From the NCBI GenBank assembly GCA_964425215.1, contig CAYRLW010000006.1:1-64000 (forward strand): 64,000 nucleotides of DNA, in the 5' to 3' direction. The first letter of the stretch is position 1, and each line of letters starts with the position of its first letter. The notes below the pieces were generated by a model. The model did not search any database. It saw only the letters and a list, made by a program, of their open reading frames with translations, and was not told where the DNA came from. This document shows positions 35,747 to 44,186 of the stretch, in pieces. Origin of the DNA: CAYRLW01 sp964425215 (GTDB lineage Bacteria; Spirochaetota; Spirochaetia; Treponematales; Breznakiellaceae). The position numbers were made by a program, and so were the translations under genes.

Positions 35747-36562
35747 TTACCAAGAGTCCACCATATCGTCGGGGTCCCGGTTGTCTTCCGCGAAAAGGTC
35801 CGTCACAGCCCGTAGATCGTCCAGGTAGAAGTAGTAGCTTCCGTAGGCTTCCATGGGGTCGCACACCACCCTGAATCCCACGATTTTTATTCCCATGTGG
35901 TTGTTATAGTGATAATTCCGCTGAACAATACCATTTTGTCCGTCCGGAGCTTGGGGAGGAACCGCAACGGTCAGTTTTTTCCAACCCTGGAAATTAAGAC
36001 GCCCCATAAAGAGGGAGTATTCCCGGCCAAAGAAATCCTGGATCACCACGTACAATTGGTGATTATAGTTCCGGCCCACCGCCCAGACGGAGATGGTTTT
36101 CGTGATACCCTCTATGGGAATAGGCCGAATAGGATAAATGAGGAAGCTGGTGGCTCCCCGGCGGAGGAAATCCACCCGGGTGCCCAGGACGTATTTATCC
36201 TGAATATTCAAACCCTTTTCGTCGGGGATCGGTTGTTTTCCCGCGGGGGAACCTTCAAAAAGCCGGGTAGTGGTGAACCCTTCGTCCGTGGACATAGAAG
36301 AAAGCCAAAAACCAGCGTTTTCGAATTTATCCACCGAAACTTCTTTTAGCTTCTGCTGAGCCGCGTCGACTCCGATTTTTTCCGGATTGGGAGCCCCCAC
36401 ATCGGCCACGGTTTGGGCGTTCGAATTCTGGGCCGCAGTCGTCTGGGTCGCGGCAGGCTGAGGCGCCGCGCCCGTGTTCTGGGTGCCCACAGTGGCGGCT
36501 TGAGCGAACAGCAAACCAGAGACAGACATCATCAGGGCGGCGGCAACGGTTATTCCTTTCAT
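35747..36562 (-). CDS. flaA: Flagellar filament outer layer protein FlaA (paralogue 1)
   Basis: This 271-aa exported sheath protein of the spirochaete periplasmic flagellum has a signal peptide over about residues 1-20. It is followed by a low-complexity Ala/Gln/Thr/Asn region to about residue 55 that is absent from the second copy. The FlaA domain contains the SVWAVGRNYNHQLYVVIQDF and LNFQGWKKLTV segments. The ATG at 36562 follows AAGGAGG. It is 10 bp after the upstream flaA paralogue and probably in the same transcript. The C-terminus is acidic. Confidence 0.92.
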   Translation of the reverse strand: MKGITVAAALMMSVSGLLFAQAATVGTQNTGAAPQPAATQTTAAQNSNAQTVADVGAPNPEKIGVDAAQQKLKEVSVDKFENAGFWLSSMSTDEGFTTTRLFEGSPAGKQPIPDEKGLNIQDKYVLGTRVDFLRRGATSFLIYPIRPIPIEGITKTISVWAVGRNYNHQLYVVIQDFFGREYSLFMGRLNFQGWKKLTVAVPPQAPDGQNGIVQRNYHYNNHMGIKIVGFRVVCDPMEAYGSYYFYLDDLRAVTDLFAEDNRDPDDMVDSW

Positions 36563-36572
36563 GTCGGCCTCC

Positions 36573-37337
36573 TTATTTACTCGTAGTAGCGGTGTTGGAC
36601 GATCCGGCATTCCAAAGTTGTTGTACCTTGGTAGGATCGGCCAAATTATCGCCGTCAAAAAGACTTTCGTAGGTATCGGTCAGTACCTTTACCTGATCAA
36701 AATAAATTTGGAAATCATCTACCTTTTCCATCGGTCGCGTCCAAATCCGAAACTTGACCAAAGAAAGGGGTTCTTTTCGGGGAAGCGTGGGCTTGGATTG
36801 GGGGATGCTTTCGGGAACGTTGATCCGGAGATTTTTCCATCCCTCAAAGTTCAGGTCCCCCATGTTGATGATATGGACAACCCCTTTATAATCCCGGAGG
36901 TACGCCTCAAGATAATAATTAAAACCGCCGCTCCATACCCACATATCCAGCAACTTAACCCTGCCGGGAATAGGGATTTCCGCAGGGGGAGCGTTGTCGC
37001 CGCCATCCTTGGCTACGGGGTATACATCGATCCAATTATACCCCATCCGGTCAAAACGCCCCCAGATACCAAGGCTTTTAAAGGCCTTATTATCGGTGTT
37101 TGATCCCTGTAACGATGCGGGCCAAGCCGCGATATAAGCAACCTTGGGAAAGGTGTCCTTATCGGTCTTGGTCGCGAATTTGCTCGCGGATACCTTCCAT
37201 ACGTACCCGGAATCACCATCAAAGCTCTCAAGCACCTTTGATTCAAGATTTACGGTTTGTTCGTCCGCCGAAACGGAAAACAACGTAACGCTAGCCCAGA
37301 GAGCCAGGCAGACAGCTTTGAAACCGCCGTGTTTCAT
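36573..37337 (-). CDS. flaA: Flagellar filament outer layer protein FlaA (paralogue 2)
   Basis: This 254-aa secreted protein has a signal peptide (about residues 1-24) and a FlaA domain with the motif YLRDYKGVVHIINMGDLNFE. It resembles the neighbouring paralogue across the WVWxxxxNxxLxxxxxDxxG region. It is first in the unit, behind a perfect-consensus sigma70 promoter, in keeping with an abundant structural protein. A tandem FlaA pair next to the aldolase is a feature I recall from T. pallidum. Confidence 0.92.
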   Translation of the reverse strand: MKHGGFKAVCLALWASVTLFSVSADEQTVNLESKVLESFDGDSGYVWKVSASKFATKTDKDTFPKVAYIAAWPASLQGSNTDNKAFKSLGIWGRFDRMGYNWIDVYPVAKDGGDNAPPAEIPIPGRVKLLDMWVWSGGFNYYLEAYLRDYKGVVHIINMGDLNFEGWKNLRINVPESIPQSKPTLPRKEPLSLVKFRIWTRPMEKVDDFQIYFDQVKVLTDTYESLFDGDNLADPTKVQQLWNAGSSNTATTSK

Positions 37338-37382
37338 CCCTTACTCCTTTTGCCGATCATCGCGGATTCTTAGTCGGTTAAG

Positions 37383-37411
37383 ATTATATTTCCTTGCGAA
37401 AGCTTTGTCAA
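37383..37411 (-). promoter_or_regulatory. Perfect-consensus sigma70 promoter of the flaA pair
   Basis: On the minus strand, TTGACA (37411-37406), 17 bp, and TATAAT (37388-37383) match the sigma70 consensus at all 12 positions. No sigma28-like promoter with better match was seen upstream of flaA. Confidence 0.85.
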
Positions 37412-37462
37412 ACCTTTACAAAGATTTGTCGCTTTTTTCGATTGTCGGCATTCTTGGTGAAA

Positions 37463-38272
37463 CTAATAGGCATTATGAAGCGGAATAATGGTAGATATGG
37501 GTAAAACGGCCTCTTTTTTATCGAGTCCCCGGACAAGGGGAACCAAGAGGGCCCAGGGAGAATCGTCAAAGATGGCCACCACGTTCCGGGGAACCCAGCG
37601 GGGATCGATCCAGGAAAATAAAATAGTTGGAATATTTTTTCCAAAATCGGGGTAGGTTCCCCCCGGTGACGGGATAATTATACAGCTGGGCCGGAGCTCC
37701 GCTTCAGAAGTATGGGCCGCACCCATATAAACCGGGTCCCGGCGGTCACCCTTGTCTCGAAGTCCCCGGATCAGGGCCTTTCTGTAGGCCTCCAAAATTG
37801 GAGAACCTGAATAAACGACCACCGTTTCATCGGATTTGTGGGGAATTTGGGCCGCCAAAGAACCGGCGCGGAAAAAATCTTCCTCCCTATTTTGTACTTC
37901 CCCTATCAATACGGGAATCCCAGGGAACTGACGACCATAGGCCCCCGCGATTTCCCGAAGGGCGGGAGAAAATACCACGCAGTAGGGGGTACGGGGGATG
38001 AATAGGGCCTTTTGGATGACCGTCGGAACCAAAGATTCGGGGATAGTTTCCGAAAGGGTGACCGAATAGACGGGTCGAAACAACCGAAGGGTGGCTAGAA
38101 ACCGTTCCCCCAGGGACCGCTGGGGACCGTAAAGGGCATTAAAGCCCCTATCGGTGACCACCACCACGGGGGCCCGGAAGAATATCGCCAGGAGGGGAAG
38201 TAAACAGAACAGAAGGAGCAAAAAGCGCTTTTTTAATCTTTTTTTCTCCTTCCTATTCATAGGATGTACCAT
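37463..38272 (-). CDS. Membrane-anchored protein with periplasmic binding-like fold
   Basis: This 269-aa protein has a basic N-terminus and one hydrophobic helix (about residues 16-32). The remainder has alternating beta/alpha character, with strands such as PYCVVFSP, GIPVLIGE and TVVVYSGS, reminiscent of type I periplasmic-binding or LacI-like folds. It is probably secreted and tethered. No function is known. The ATG at 38272 lies close to GGGGAGGG; ATG at 38260 is an alternative. It precedes the flaA pair on the same strand but is separated by their own promoter. Confidence 0.7.
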   Translation of the reverse strand: MVHPMNRKEKKRLKKRFLLLLFCLLPLLAIFFRAPVVVVTDRGFNALYGPQRSLGERFLATLRLFRPVYSVTLSETIPESLVPTVIQKALFIPRTPYCVVFSPALREIAGAYGRQFPGIPVLIGEVQNREEDFFRAGSLAAQIPHKSDETVVVYSGSPILEAYRKALIRGLRDKGDRRDPVYMGAAHTSEAELRPSCIIIPSPGGTYPDFGKNIPTILFSWIDPRWVPRNVVAIFDDSPWALLVPLVRGLDKKEAVLPISTIIPLHNAY

Positions 38273-38307
38273 ACCCTCCCCTCTTTAGCCGGTCAAGCTG
38301 AGCTTGC

Positions 38308-38336
38308 TTGACCAAGGTTTATACAATCCTTACAAT
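38308..38336 (+). promoter_or_regulatory. sigma70 promoter of fba
   Basis: TTGACC (38308-38313), 17 bp, TACAAT (38331-38336). The aldolase start codon is 33 bp downstream with AAGGAG at 38357-38362. Confidence 0.8.
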
Positions 38337-38368
38337 TAAAATAACTCTAGAGAGCTAAGGAGTGTTCT

Positions 38369-39367
38369 ATGACCAGTTATAAAGAGCTTGGCCTTGTCAA
38401 CACCGTCGAACTGTTTAAAAAGGCGGTGACGGGCGGATACGCGATTCCCGCGTACAACTTCAACAATATGGAGCAAATGCAAGCTATCATTCAGGCCTGC
38501 GTGGAAACCAAATCTCCGGTGATCCTCCAGGTATCCTCCGGGGCACGAAAGTACGCCAACCAGACCCTTCTGCGGCACATGGCCGCCGGAGCGGTGGAAT
38601 ACGCCCACGAGTTGGGCTTCGACGTGCCTATCGTTCTGCACCTGGACCACGGGGATAGTTTTGAACTCTGCAAGGACTGTATCGAATCGGGATTTTCCTC
38701 GGTCATGATCGACGGGTCCCACCTGCCCTACGACGAAAACGTGGCGCTGACCAAAAAGGTCTGCGAATTTGCCCACTCCCGGAAAGATTATGTGACCGTG
38801 GAGGGTGAACTGGGGGTTCTGGCAGGGGTCGAGGACGACGTATCGGCGGAACACAGCCACTATACCCAACCCCATGAAGTCGAGGATTTCGTAAAAAAAA
38901 CCGGGGTCGATTCCCTGGCCATCTCCATTGGAACGAGCCATGGGCGGACTAAATTTAAACCGGAACAATGCACCCGGGATGCCAACGGGATCCTTATTCC
39001 CCCACCCCTGCGCTTCGACATTCTAGAAGAAATTGAAAAACGCATCCCCGGTTTCCCCATTGTTCTCCACGGGTCCTCGTCGGTTCCCATCGAATACGTA
39101 AAAATGATCGAAAAGTACGGCGGCTCCCTAAAGGATTCGGTGGGCATTCCCGAAGAACAGCTTCGCAGGGCAGCAAAAAGCGCGGTATGCAAAATCAACA
39201 TCGATTCGGACGGCCGTTTAGCCATGACTGCCATGATCCGCAAGGTTTTCGCCGAAAAACCCGAAGAATTCGATCCCCGCAAGTACCTGGGCCCCGCCCG
39301 GGACGAACTAAAAAAGCTCTATATGCATAAGAACATCAACGTCCTTGGGTCCGCTGGCAAGGCGTAG
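38369..39367 (+). CDS. fba: Fructose-bisphosphate aldolase, class II
   Basis: This 332-aa zinc-dependent aldolase (EC 4.1.2.13) acts in glycolysis and gluconeogenesis. Conserved segments are PAYNFNNMEQ, VLHLDHGDSFE (with zinc ligand His), VEGELG, HGSSSVP and the substrate-binding NIDSDGR. Length fits the shorter bacterial class II type. It is monocistronic, with its own promoter and a strong terminator. Confidence 0.97.
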   Translation: MTSYKELGLVNTVELFKKAVTGGYAIPAYNFNNMEQMQAIIQACVETKSPVILQVSSGARKYANQTLLRHMAAGAVEYAHELGFDVPIVLHLDHGDSFELCKDCIESGFSSVMIDGSHLPYDENVALTKKVCEFAHSRKDYVTVEGELGVLAGVEDDVSAEHSHYTQPHEVEDFVKKTGVDSLAISIGTSHGRTKFKPEQCTRDANGILIPPPLRFDILEEIEKRIPGFPIVLHGSSSVPIEYVKMIEKYGGSLKDSVGIPEEQLRRAAKSAVCKINIDSDGRLAMTAMIRKVFAEKPEEFDPRKYLGPARDELKKLYMHKNINVLGSAGKA

Positions 39368-39387
39368 ATAAGGCGTAAAATAGGAGA

Positions 39388-39416
39388 GGTTTTAAAAGCC
39401 ATGACGGTTTAAAACC
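39388..39416. repeat. 9-bp inverted repeat in the fba 3' region
   Basis: GGTTTTAAA (39388-39396) and TTTAAAACC (39408-39416) can pair, lying between the fba stop and the true terminator. Further GGTTTAAAA/CGTTAAAACC motifs follow to 39435. Confidence 0.4.
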
Positions 39417-39476
39417 CCTACCCGTTAAAACCCTAGAACCGAATCGAAAGGGCGTGGGAATACACAAAACGATTGG

Positions 39477-39517
39477 GGTGTTTCGGAGGATCTTTTCTTC
39501 CGAAACACCTTTTTTTT
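39477..39517 (+). terminator. Intrinsic terminator of fba
   Basis: GGTGTTTCGGA (39477-39487) pairs perfectly with TCCGAAACACC (39499-39509), followed by eight Ts. Confidence 0.95.
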
Positions 39518-39543
39518 AACCTAATCCGCGGGCCGACAAACTC

Positions 39544-40275
39544 CTAGGCTCCCGAGTTTTCGGCCCCCTGGTTAGTAGCCTGGGGGTCCTGGTTGGCCAT
39601 CGGGTCGCCATCCTTGGCGCCCCACCGATGGGGAACCTTCCTATAATCCATAAAAAACTGGACCACCATAGGAGCAATGGATACGATGGTGCAAAGTAGT
39701 CCTATCACGATTCGTTGACCAAAAAAGGCCCAATAGGCGGTAATCGAGACCAGGGGAAGCAAAATTACGCCAAGGACGCTTAAAAACGCTTTAAAGCCCA
39801 GGTTTTCCCGTGCCAGCTCTACTAAAAAGGGTAAGGATACCGCCAGGGCGGACCATAAAAGGGGAATCAGAACCAAATGGAGGGGTTCCACTTGAACGCT
39901 CCACCGAACGCATCCAATGATCGATAGGGGTACCAGCCAAAGGAGCGTAAAGTCTACCGCGTCGATGGATAATCGGCGTCCCCGTTCTTTCCTGACCAGG
40001 GCCCAAAAACCAAGGGGCAACAATAAAGGCAGGCCGATAATATCCACCGCGCTATGGAACCAGGCGGAAAGCCCAAAACCGCGGCTTTCAACGAAGGGGC
40101 CCAGGGAGTCCCAAAAAAGCCCCAAGACCAGGGCGACGGCTACGCTAAAAAGGTGTTCTCCCCTAAAAGGCCCGGCGTTTTTTAAGGATCTCCTAAAAAA
40201 ATACACCAGGGGTATCCAAAAAATACAGAATAAAATCATAAAAGTACCGTACCACGGCCCTGCCTTTTCCCGCAA
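39544..40275 (-). CDS. Hypothetical multi-spanning membrane protein
   Basis: This protein has up to 243 aa with six or more hydrophobic helices and a hydrophilic C-terminal tail rich in Asn/Gln/Asp. No family is recognised. The start is uncertain: TTG at 40275 is the longest reading, and ATG at 40242 would remove 11 residues. Neither has a convincing ribosome-binding site. The 22-bp inverted repeat of the adjacent element begins 10 bp upstream, so that element may have displaced the native promoter. Confidence 0.6.
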   Translation of the reverse strand: MREKAGPWYGTFMILFCIFWIPLVYFFRRSLKNAGPFRGEHLFSVAVALVLGLFWDSLGPFVESRGFGLSAWFHSAVDIIGLPLLLPLGFWALVRKERGRRLSIDAVDFTLLWLVPLSIIGCVRWSVQVEPLHLVLIPLLWSALAVSLPFLVELARENLGFKAFLSVLGVILLPLVSITAYWAFFGQRIVIGLLCTIVSIAPMVVQFFMDYRKVPHRWGAKDGDPMANQDPQATNQGAENSGA

Positions 40276-40284
40276 GCCTTCAAT

Positions 40285-40438
40285 AGTGTCACGAAGATTA
40301 GGGAAAGCTTTCTCTGAGGTTCAGCGGGATCCATCATGCTAAAGCAAACTTTGGCAGATACCCGTAGGTAAGAGAACCGGCTAAGGGATCGTAGACCGCT
40401 TTCATCTTTTTTACTTTTTCCCTAATCTTCGTGACACT
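40285..40438. mobile_element. 154-bp MITE-like element with 22-bp terminal inverted repeats
   Basis: AGTGTCACGAAGATTAGGGA plus AA (40285-40306) is repeated in perfect reverse complement at 40417-40438, enclosing 110 bp with no open frame of note. The symmetry over 22 bp at the exact ends of a short noncoding segment suggests a miniature inverted-repeat element or a large RNA hairpin. No clear target-site duplication is visible. Confidence 0.55.
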
Positions 40439-40486
40439 TTAGGCGGGGTGCTAGTAAATTCCACCGAACCGAAAGGCTCCTAGGGC

Positions 40487-40516
40487 TGGACAGAGAAGCT
40501 CTATATTTGGTATAGT
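40487..40516 (+). promoter_or_regulatory. sigma70 promoter of infC-rpmI-rplT
   Basis: TGGACA (40487-40492), 18 bp, TATAGT (40511-40516), about 57 bp before the infC start. It lies just outside the inverted-repeat element. Confidence 0.55.
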
Positions 40517-40572
40517 TTTCCGAAAGTTGTCGTTGCTCGCCCCGTTGCGGCGATAGCTCACGAGGAGGTCAG

Positions 40573-41091
40573 TTGGCGGACAAGGATTTACGGATCAATG
40601 AACAGATTCGAGTGCGAGAAGTTCGACTAATCAGCGATGATGGGGAACAGCAGGGTATAGTGCCCACGTTGGAAGCGCTTCGAATGGCCAAAGAACAGAA
40701 TTTAGACTTGGTTGAAGTCGCCCCCCAGGCGGTTCCTCCGGTATGTAAAATTCTTGACTACGGCAAGTTCAAATTCGAAAATGAGAAGAAGGTTCGGGAC
40801 TCCAAGAAAAAGCAGAAATTGCTTAAAATCAAGGAAATCCGGATGCAACCTAAGATCGACGATCATGATCTAGATTTCAAATCGAAACATGTTCGTGAAT
40901 TCCTTGCGGAAGGCAACAAGGTCAAGGTTACGGTCCGATTCCGCGGCCGGGAACTTGCCCACACCGAACTCGGATTGGACGTCCTTAAGGACGTCTTACA
41001 ACGGATCGAGGGTGAATACGTTATGGATAAACCTCCAGCGATGGAAGGACGGTTTATGTCCATGATTTTGAACCCAAAACCCAAGAAATAA
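40573..41091 (+). CDS. infC: Translation initiation factor IF-3
   Basis: This 172-aa protein prevents premature subunit joining and checks initiation codons. The N-domain begins DLRINEQIRVREVRLI and the family motif YGKFKFENEK precedes a basic linker. The C-domain contains the VRFRGRELAHTELG motif. The start is TTG at 40573 after the strong site GAGGAGGT. A rare start codon on infC is a known means of autoregulation, since IF-3 discriminates against non-AUG-class starts. It heads the standard infC-rpmI-rplT operon. Confidence 0.97.
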   Translation: MADKDLRINEQIRVREVRLISDDGEQQGIVPTLEALRMAKEQNLDLVEVAPQAVPPVCKILDYGKFKFENEKKVRDSKKKQKLLKIKEIRMQPKIDDHDLDFKSKHVREFLAEGNKVKVTVRFRGRELAHTELGLDVLKDVLQRIEGEYVMDKPPAMEGRFMSMILNPKPKK

Positions 41092-41107
41092 GTAGAGGGA
41101 TGGCGCC

Positions 41108-41308
41108 ATGCCGAAAATGAAGACCAAGAAAAGCGCCGCGAAGCGCTATTCGTTCACCGGATCGGGGAAGGTTAAATATAAAAAACAAAACCTTCGCCAT
41201 ATCCTGACCAAAAAAACGAGCAAGCGGAAGCGTAACCTCCGCCACGCCGGTATCCTGTCCAGCGACAATGTACCGGTGATCAAGAAAAAATTGTTACCCT
41301 ACGGATAA
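41108..41308 (+). CDS. rpmI: 50S ribosomal protein L35
   Basis: This 66-aa, very basic protein begins MPKMKTKKSAAKRYSFTGSG and contains the KTSKRKRNLR motif. It lies 16 bp after infC and 16 bp before rplT. Confidence 0.97.
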   Translation: MPKMKTKKSAAKRYSFTGSGKVKYKKQNLRHILTKKTSKRKRNLRHAGILSSDNVPVIKKKLLPYG

Positions 41309-41324
41309 GGAAGGACGGATCCCC

Positions 41325-41684
41325 ATGTCAAGAGCAGTAGACGGTACCCGACGAAAGGACCATCGTAAGAAAATTCTCAAACTGGCGAAGGGCTATTGGG
41401 GCCGCCGCCATTCGAACTATAAGGTCGCTAAAGACGCCGTAACCAAGGGCCTTTTTTACGCGTACCGGGATCGGAAAGATCGGAAGGGTGACTTCCGGAA
41501 CCTTTGGATTATCCGAATCAACGCCGCCTGCCGGGAAGAGGGCCTTTCCTATTCCCGGTTAATCAATGGCTTGTCCAAAGCCGGCGTGGCTATTAACCGG
41601 AAAGCCTTAGCGTGGATGGCGACGGAAGACAAGAACGCTTTTAAAGCGGTAGTCGCCCAAGCAAAAGCAAGTTTGGGAGCGTAA
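41325..41684 (+). CDS. rplT: 50S ribosomal protein L20
   Basis: This 119-aa basic protein of the large subunit has the RRKDHRKKILKLAKGYWG and AYRDRKDRKGDFRNLWI segments. L20 often represses its own operon by binding leader RNA, but no such site was identified here by eye. Confidence 0.97.
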   Translation: MSRAVDGTRRKDHRKKILKLAKGYWGRRHSNYKVAKDAVTKGLFYAYRDRKDRKGDFRNLWIIRINAACREEGLSYSRLINGLSKAGVAINRKALAWMATEDKNAFKAVVAQAKASLGA

Positions 41685-41688
41685 TTCG

Positions 41689-42081
41689 ATGGTAACCCTC
41701 GAGCAAGTCAAATTGTTGGAAACCAAGGTAGCCAAGGCTATCGATTACGTTAAAAAGCTGTCCGAAGAAAACGCCCTGTTACGGGGAAAGTTGGACGACT
41801 ATCGTAATAGGATTGACGAGCTCGAGGTACTCATTCGAAGTTTTAAAGAAGATCAGGGACGTATCGAGGCGGGAATTATTTCCGCCTTGGATCGTTTAAA
41901 TCAATTTGAGGACGCCATGGAACGGGAAATCATCGTTCCAAGCCAGGACAGGCCCAACGCCGCCGGGATGGTAACGGAGGATCCACCGTCGGTTCCCCCT
42001 CACGGTAGCCCGGAAAAACTCGAAGACGATAGTAAGCCCCCAGAAGGTCCCTCCACAGGCTCGGAGTTGGATATTTTTTAG
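41689..42081 (+). CDS. Coiled-coil protein, ZapB-like
   Basis: This 130-aa protein has a heptad-rich coiled coil over about residues 1-75, followed by a Pro/Glu/Asp-rich disordered tail ending in SELDIF. It resembles short division-associated coiled coils (ZapB type), but the similarity is generic. Its position four bases after rplT and directly before a ZapA-like gene supports a division role. The function is inferred. Confidence 0.65.
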   Translation: MVTLEQVKLLETKVAKAIDYVKKLSEENALLRGKLDDYRNRIDELEVLIRSFKEDQGRIEAGIISALDRLNQFEDAMEREIIVPSQDRPNAAGMVTEDPPSVPPHGSPEKLEDDSKPPEGPSTGSELDIF

Positions 42082-42089
42082 GAGTACCT

Positions 42090-42419
42090 ATGCCGAAGGG
42101 TGGACTTCGCATTGATATCCTCGGCACGAGTTTTACCATCGCCGCCGACGAGCCGGCGGCATATCTGGAATCCCTATTAGCAAAATATGCCTCCGCCGTT
42201 GAATCCGCCCGACGGGCCACCGGTTTAACCGATCCCTTAAAATTATCTATCGTGGCGGGAATTTTGTTAAGCGACGAAGTGGAACAATGTAAAAAAGATA
42301 CCAAGAACCTATTAAAACCCAACGCGTCCGGTTCGGAGGATAAAAACGCCGAGGCAGAACGGCTGACCCTCGATCTCATCGCCCGAATTGATGAAGCCCT
42401 CGGCTTGACGAAACATTAA
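42090..42419 (+). CDS. zapA: ZapA-like cell division protein
   Basis: This 109-aa protein has an N-terminal ZapA pattern (LRIDILGTSFTIAADEPAAY) followed by a long helix, as in ZapA proteins that crosslink FtsZ filaments. It follows the coiled-coil gene after 8 bp, suggesting that the pair acts together at the Z-ring. Confidence 0.75.
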   Translation: MPKGGLRIDILGTSFTIAADEPAAYLESLLAKYASAVESARRATGLTDPLKLSIVAGILLSDEVEQCKKDTKNLLKPNASGSEDKNAEAERLTLDLIARIDEALGLTKH

Positions 42420-42438
42420 ATCACCGGTAGTACCGTCT

Positions 42439-43671
42439 ATGGACCAGATATTTAAATTAGAAAACCAAGTTCAGCATTACCCCTGGGGTTCCCCAACATG
42501 GATTCCCGATTTAATGGGGGTACCGAACCCCCATGCGGAGCCGTGGGCCGAATTGTGGATGGGGATCCATCCCAACGCGCCCTCCGCCGTACGGAACGCC
42601 GAAAGCGGGACCCGGTTTCTGTTAGGGGATTTGATTCAGCGGGATCGGACCTTTTTTTTAGGGTCCTCGGTAAGCTCGACCTTTGGGTCCCTACCCTTCC
42701 TGTTTAAATTGCTCGCCGCCCAGCGGCCCCTTTCAATCCAAGCCCACCCAACCTTGGAACAGGCTCGTTTGGGCTGGGAACGGGAAAATCAACGGGGCAT
42801 ACCCCTATCATCGGAACAGAGAAACTACAAGGATCCAAATCATAAACCCGAAATTATCTGCGCCCTTGAACCTTTTAGGGCCCTTTGCGGCTTTAGAAAG
42901 CCAGATCAGATCGGTAAATTGTTAGATATCCTCGGGGCCCCAACGCTGAAGGGTCCCCGTTTAGCCCTGGAAAGGGGGTCCGAAACCGAGGCTCTCCGCT
43001 TTTTTTTACAGAGCCTTTTAAACCTTTCGGAATCCGATAAAGCGGGGCTGACCGATTGGATTGAAAGGCTGGATAAAAACCTTCAAAACCCTCACGGGGG
43101 AGGGCCATGGAAAGAATATCAGCGGGAAGGGGAGCTCATGGTCAAGCTGGCTCGCCAGTACCCCTCGGATCCTTCGGTTATCGCGCCCCTATATCTAAAC
43201 CTTATCGATTTAAAGCCCCTTCAGGCCCTGTACTTACCGGCGGGCCAGCTCCACGGGTACGTAGAAGGGTTTGGAGTTGAGTTGATGGCCAATTCGGACA
43301 ACGTCCTCCGGGGAGGGTTGACATCCAAATACGTGGATGTTCCGGAACTGCTTTCCATCCTCGATTTTTCTCCCCTTACACCTTCAATTTTAGAAGTTCC
43401 ATCGACGGTGGGAGCCCTGGTTTCCTATCCTACGGCGGTACGGGAATTTTCTCTCCATGTGGTTCGCGGAAACGGTAAGCCCATCTTTCTAGAGTCGGGG
43501 GAACCCCGTATTCTGGTGCTCACCCAGGGGAATATGAAGATTCTAGACGGGACGGGAAAAACCACGGCCCTTGGGCGAGGAGAAAGCGTTTTTATCGCCG
43601 CAGGGGCCACAAACATCCAACTGTCCGGTACCTTTACCGCCTTCGTGGCCTCCGTTGGGAAGTTTCTGTGA
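42439..43671 (+). CDS. manA: Mannose-6-phosphate isomerase, class I
   Basis: This 410-aa zinc enzyme (EC 5.3.1.8) interconverts mannose-6-phosphate and fructose-6-phosphate. The N-terminal HYPWGS, the LSIQAHPTLEQA segment with metal ligands, HKPEIICAL and AGQLHGYVEG are present. No strong ribosome-binding site is seen upstream of the ATG. The stop overlaps the next gene's GTG by 4 bp. Confidence 0.95.
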   Translation: MDQIFKLENQVQHYPWGSPTWIPDLMGVPNPHAEPWAELWMGIHPNAPSAVRNAESGTRFLLGDLIQRDRTFFLGSSVSSTFGSLPFLFKLLAAQRPLSIQAHPTLEQARLGWERENQRGIPLSSEQRNYKDPNHKPEIICALEPFRALCGFRKPDQIGKLLDILGAPTLKGPRLALERGSETEALRFFLQSLLNLSESDKAGLTDWIERLDKNLQNPHGGGPWKEYQREGELMVKLARQYPSDPSVIAPLYLNLIDLKPLQALYLPAGQLHGYVEGFGVELMANSDNVLRGGLTSKYVDVPELLSILDFSPLTPSILEVPSTVGALVSYPTAVREFSLHVVRGNGKPIFLESGEPRILVLTQGNMKILDGTGKTTALGRGESVFIAAGATNIQLSGTFTAFVASVGKFL

Positions 43672-44186
43672 AAATTTTAGTGGATTCGGATTCCTGTCCC
43701 CGGCCCGCGCGGGAATCCGTGGTCCGGGCTAGTAAAAGAACGGGAATTACGGCGATTTTTGCCGCCAACCGACCTATTCCGGGTATAGAGGGCCCCACCG
43801 TACGAATGGAACTGTGTCCCCCCGGCGAAGGGGCCGCCGACGACCGGATCGTGGAATTGGCTGAACAAGGGGATTTGGTGGTTACCCGGGACATACCCCT
43901 GGCGGCCCGGTTGGTAGAGCGGTCGATCCGGGTAATCGATGACCGGGGTACCGTGTACACCAGAGAAAACATACGGGAACGGTTATCCCTACGGGATTTT
44001 ATGGTCGGCCTAGCGGACAGTGGCCTGGGGGCGCCGAGGATTAACACCTACGGGAACCGGGAACTCAAGGCCTTCGCTGACGGGTTCGATAGGGAGTTGA
44101 CCAAATTGATGCGGGAAGCCCGGGAAACGCGGGCCCAACCGGCTGGGGCTACTCCTGTTCCGGATACAGCTCCCGAATCTGTTTGA
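43668..44186 (+). CDS. YaiI/YqxD (DUF188) family protein
   Basis: This 172-aa protein has the N-terminal MKILVDSDSCPRPARE, DLVVTRDIPLA and RGTVYTRENI segments characteristic of the UPF0178/YaiI family, related to PIN/NYN nuclease folds. Its activity is not firmly known. The start is GTG at 43668, overlapping the manA stop. Its 3' end overlaps the convergent HD-GYP gene by 38 bp. Confidence 0.92.
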   Translation: MKILVDSDSCPRPARESVVRASKRTGITAIFAANRPIPGIEGPTVRMELCPPGEGAADDRIVELAEQGDLVVTRDIPLAARLVERSIRVIDDRGTVYTRENIRERLSLRDFMVGLADSGLGAPRINTYGNRELKAFADGFDRELTKLMREARETRAQPAGATPVPDTAPESV

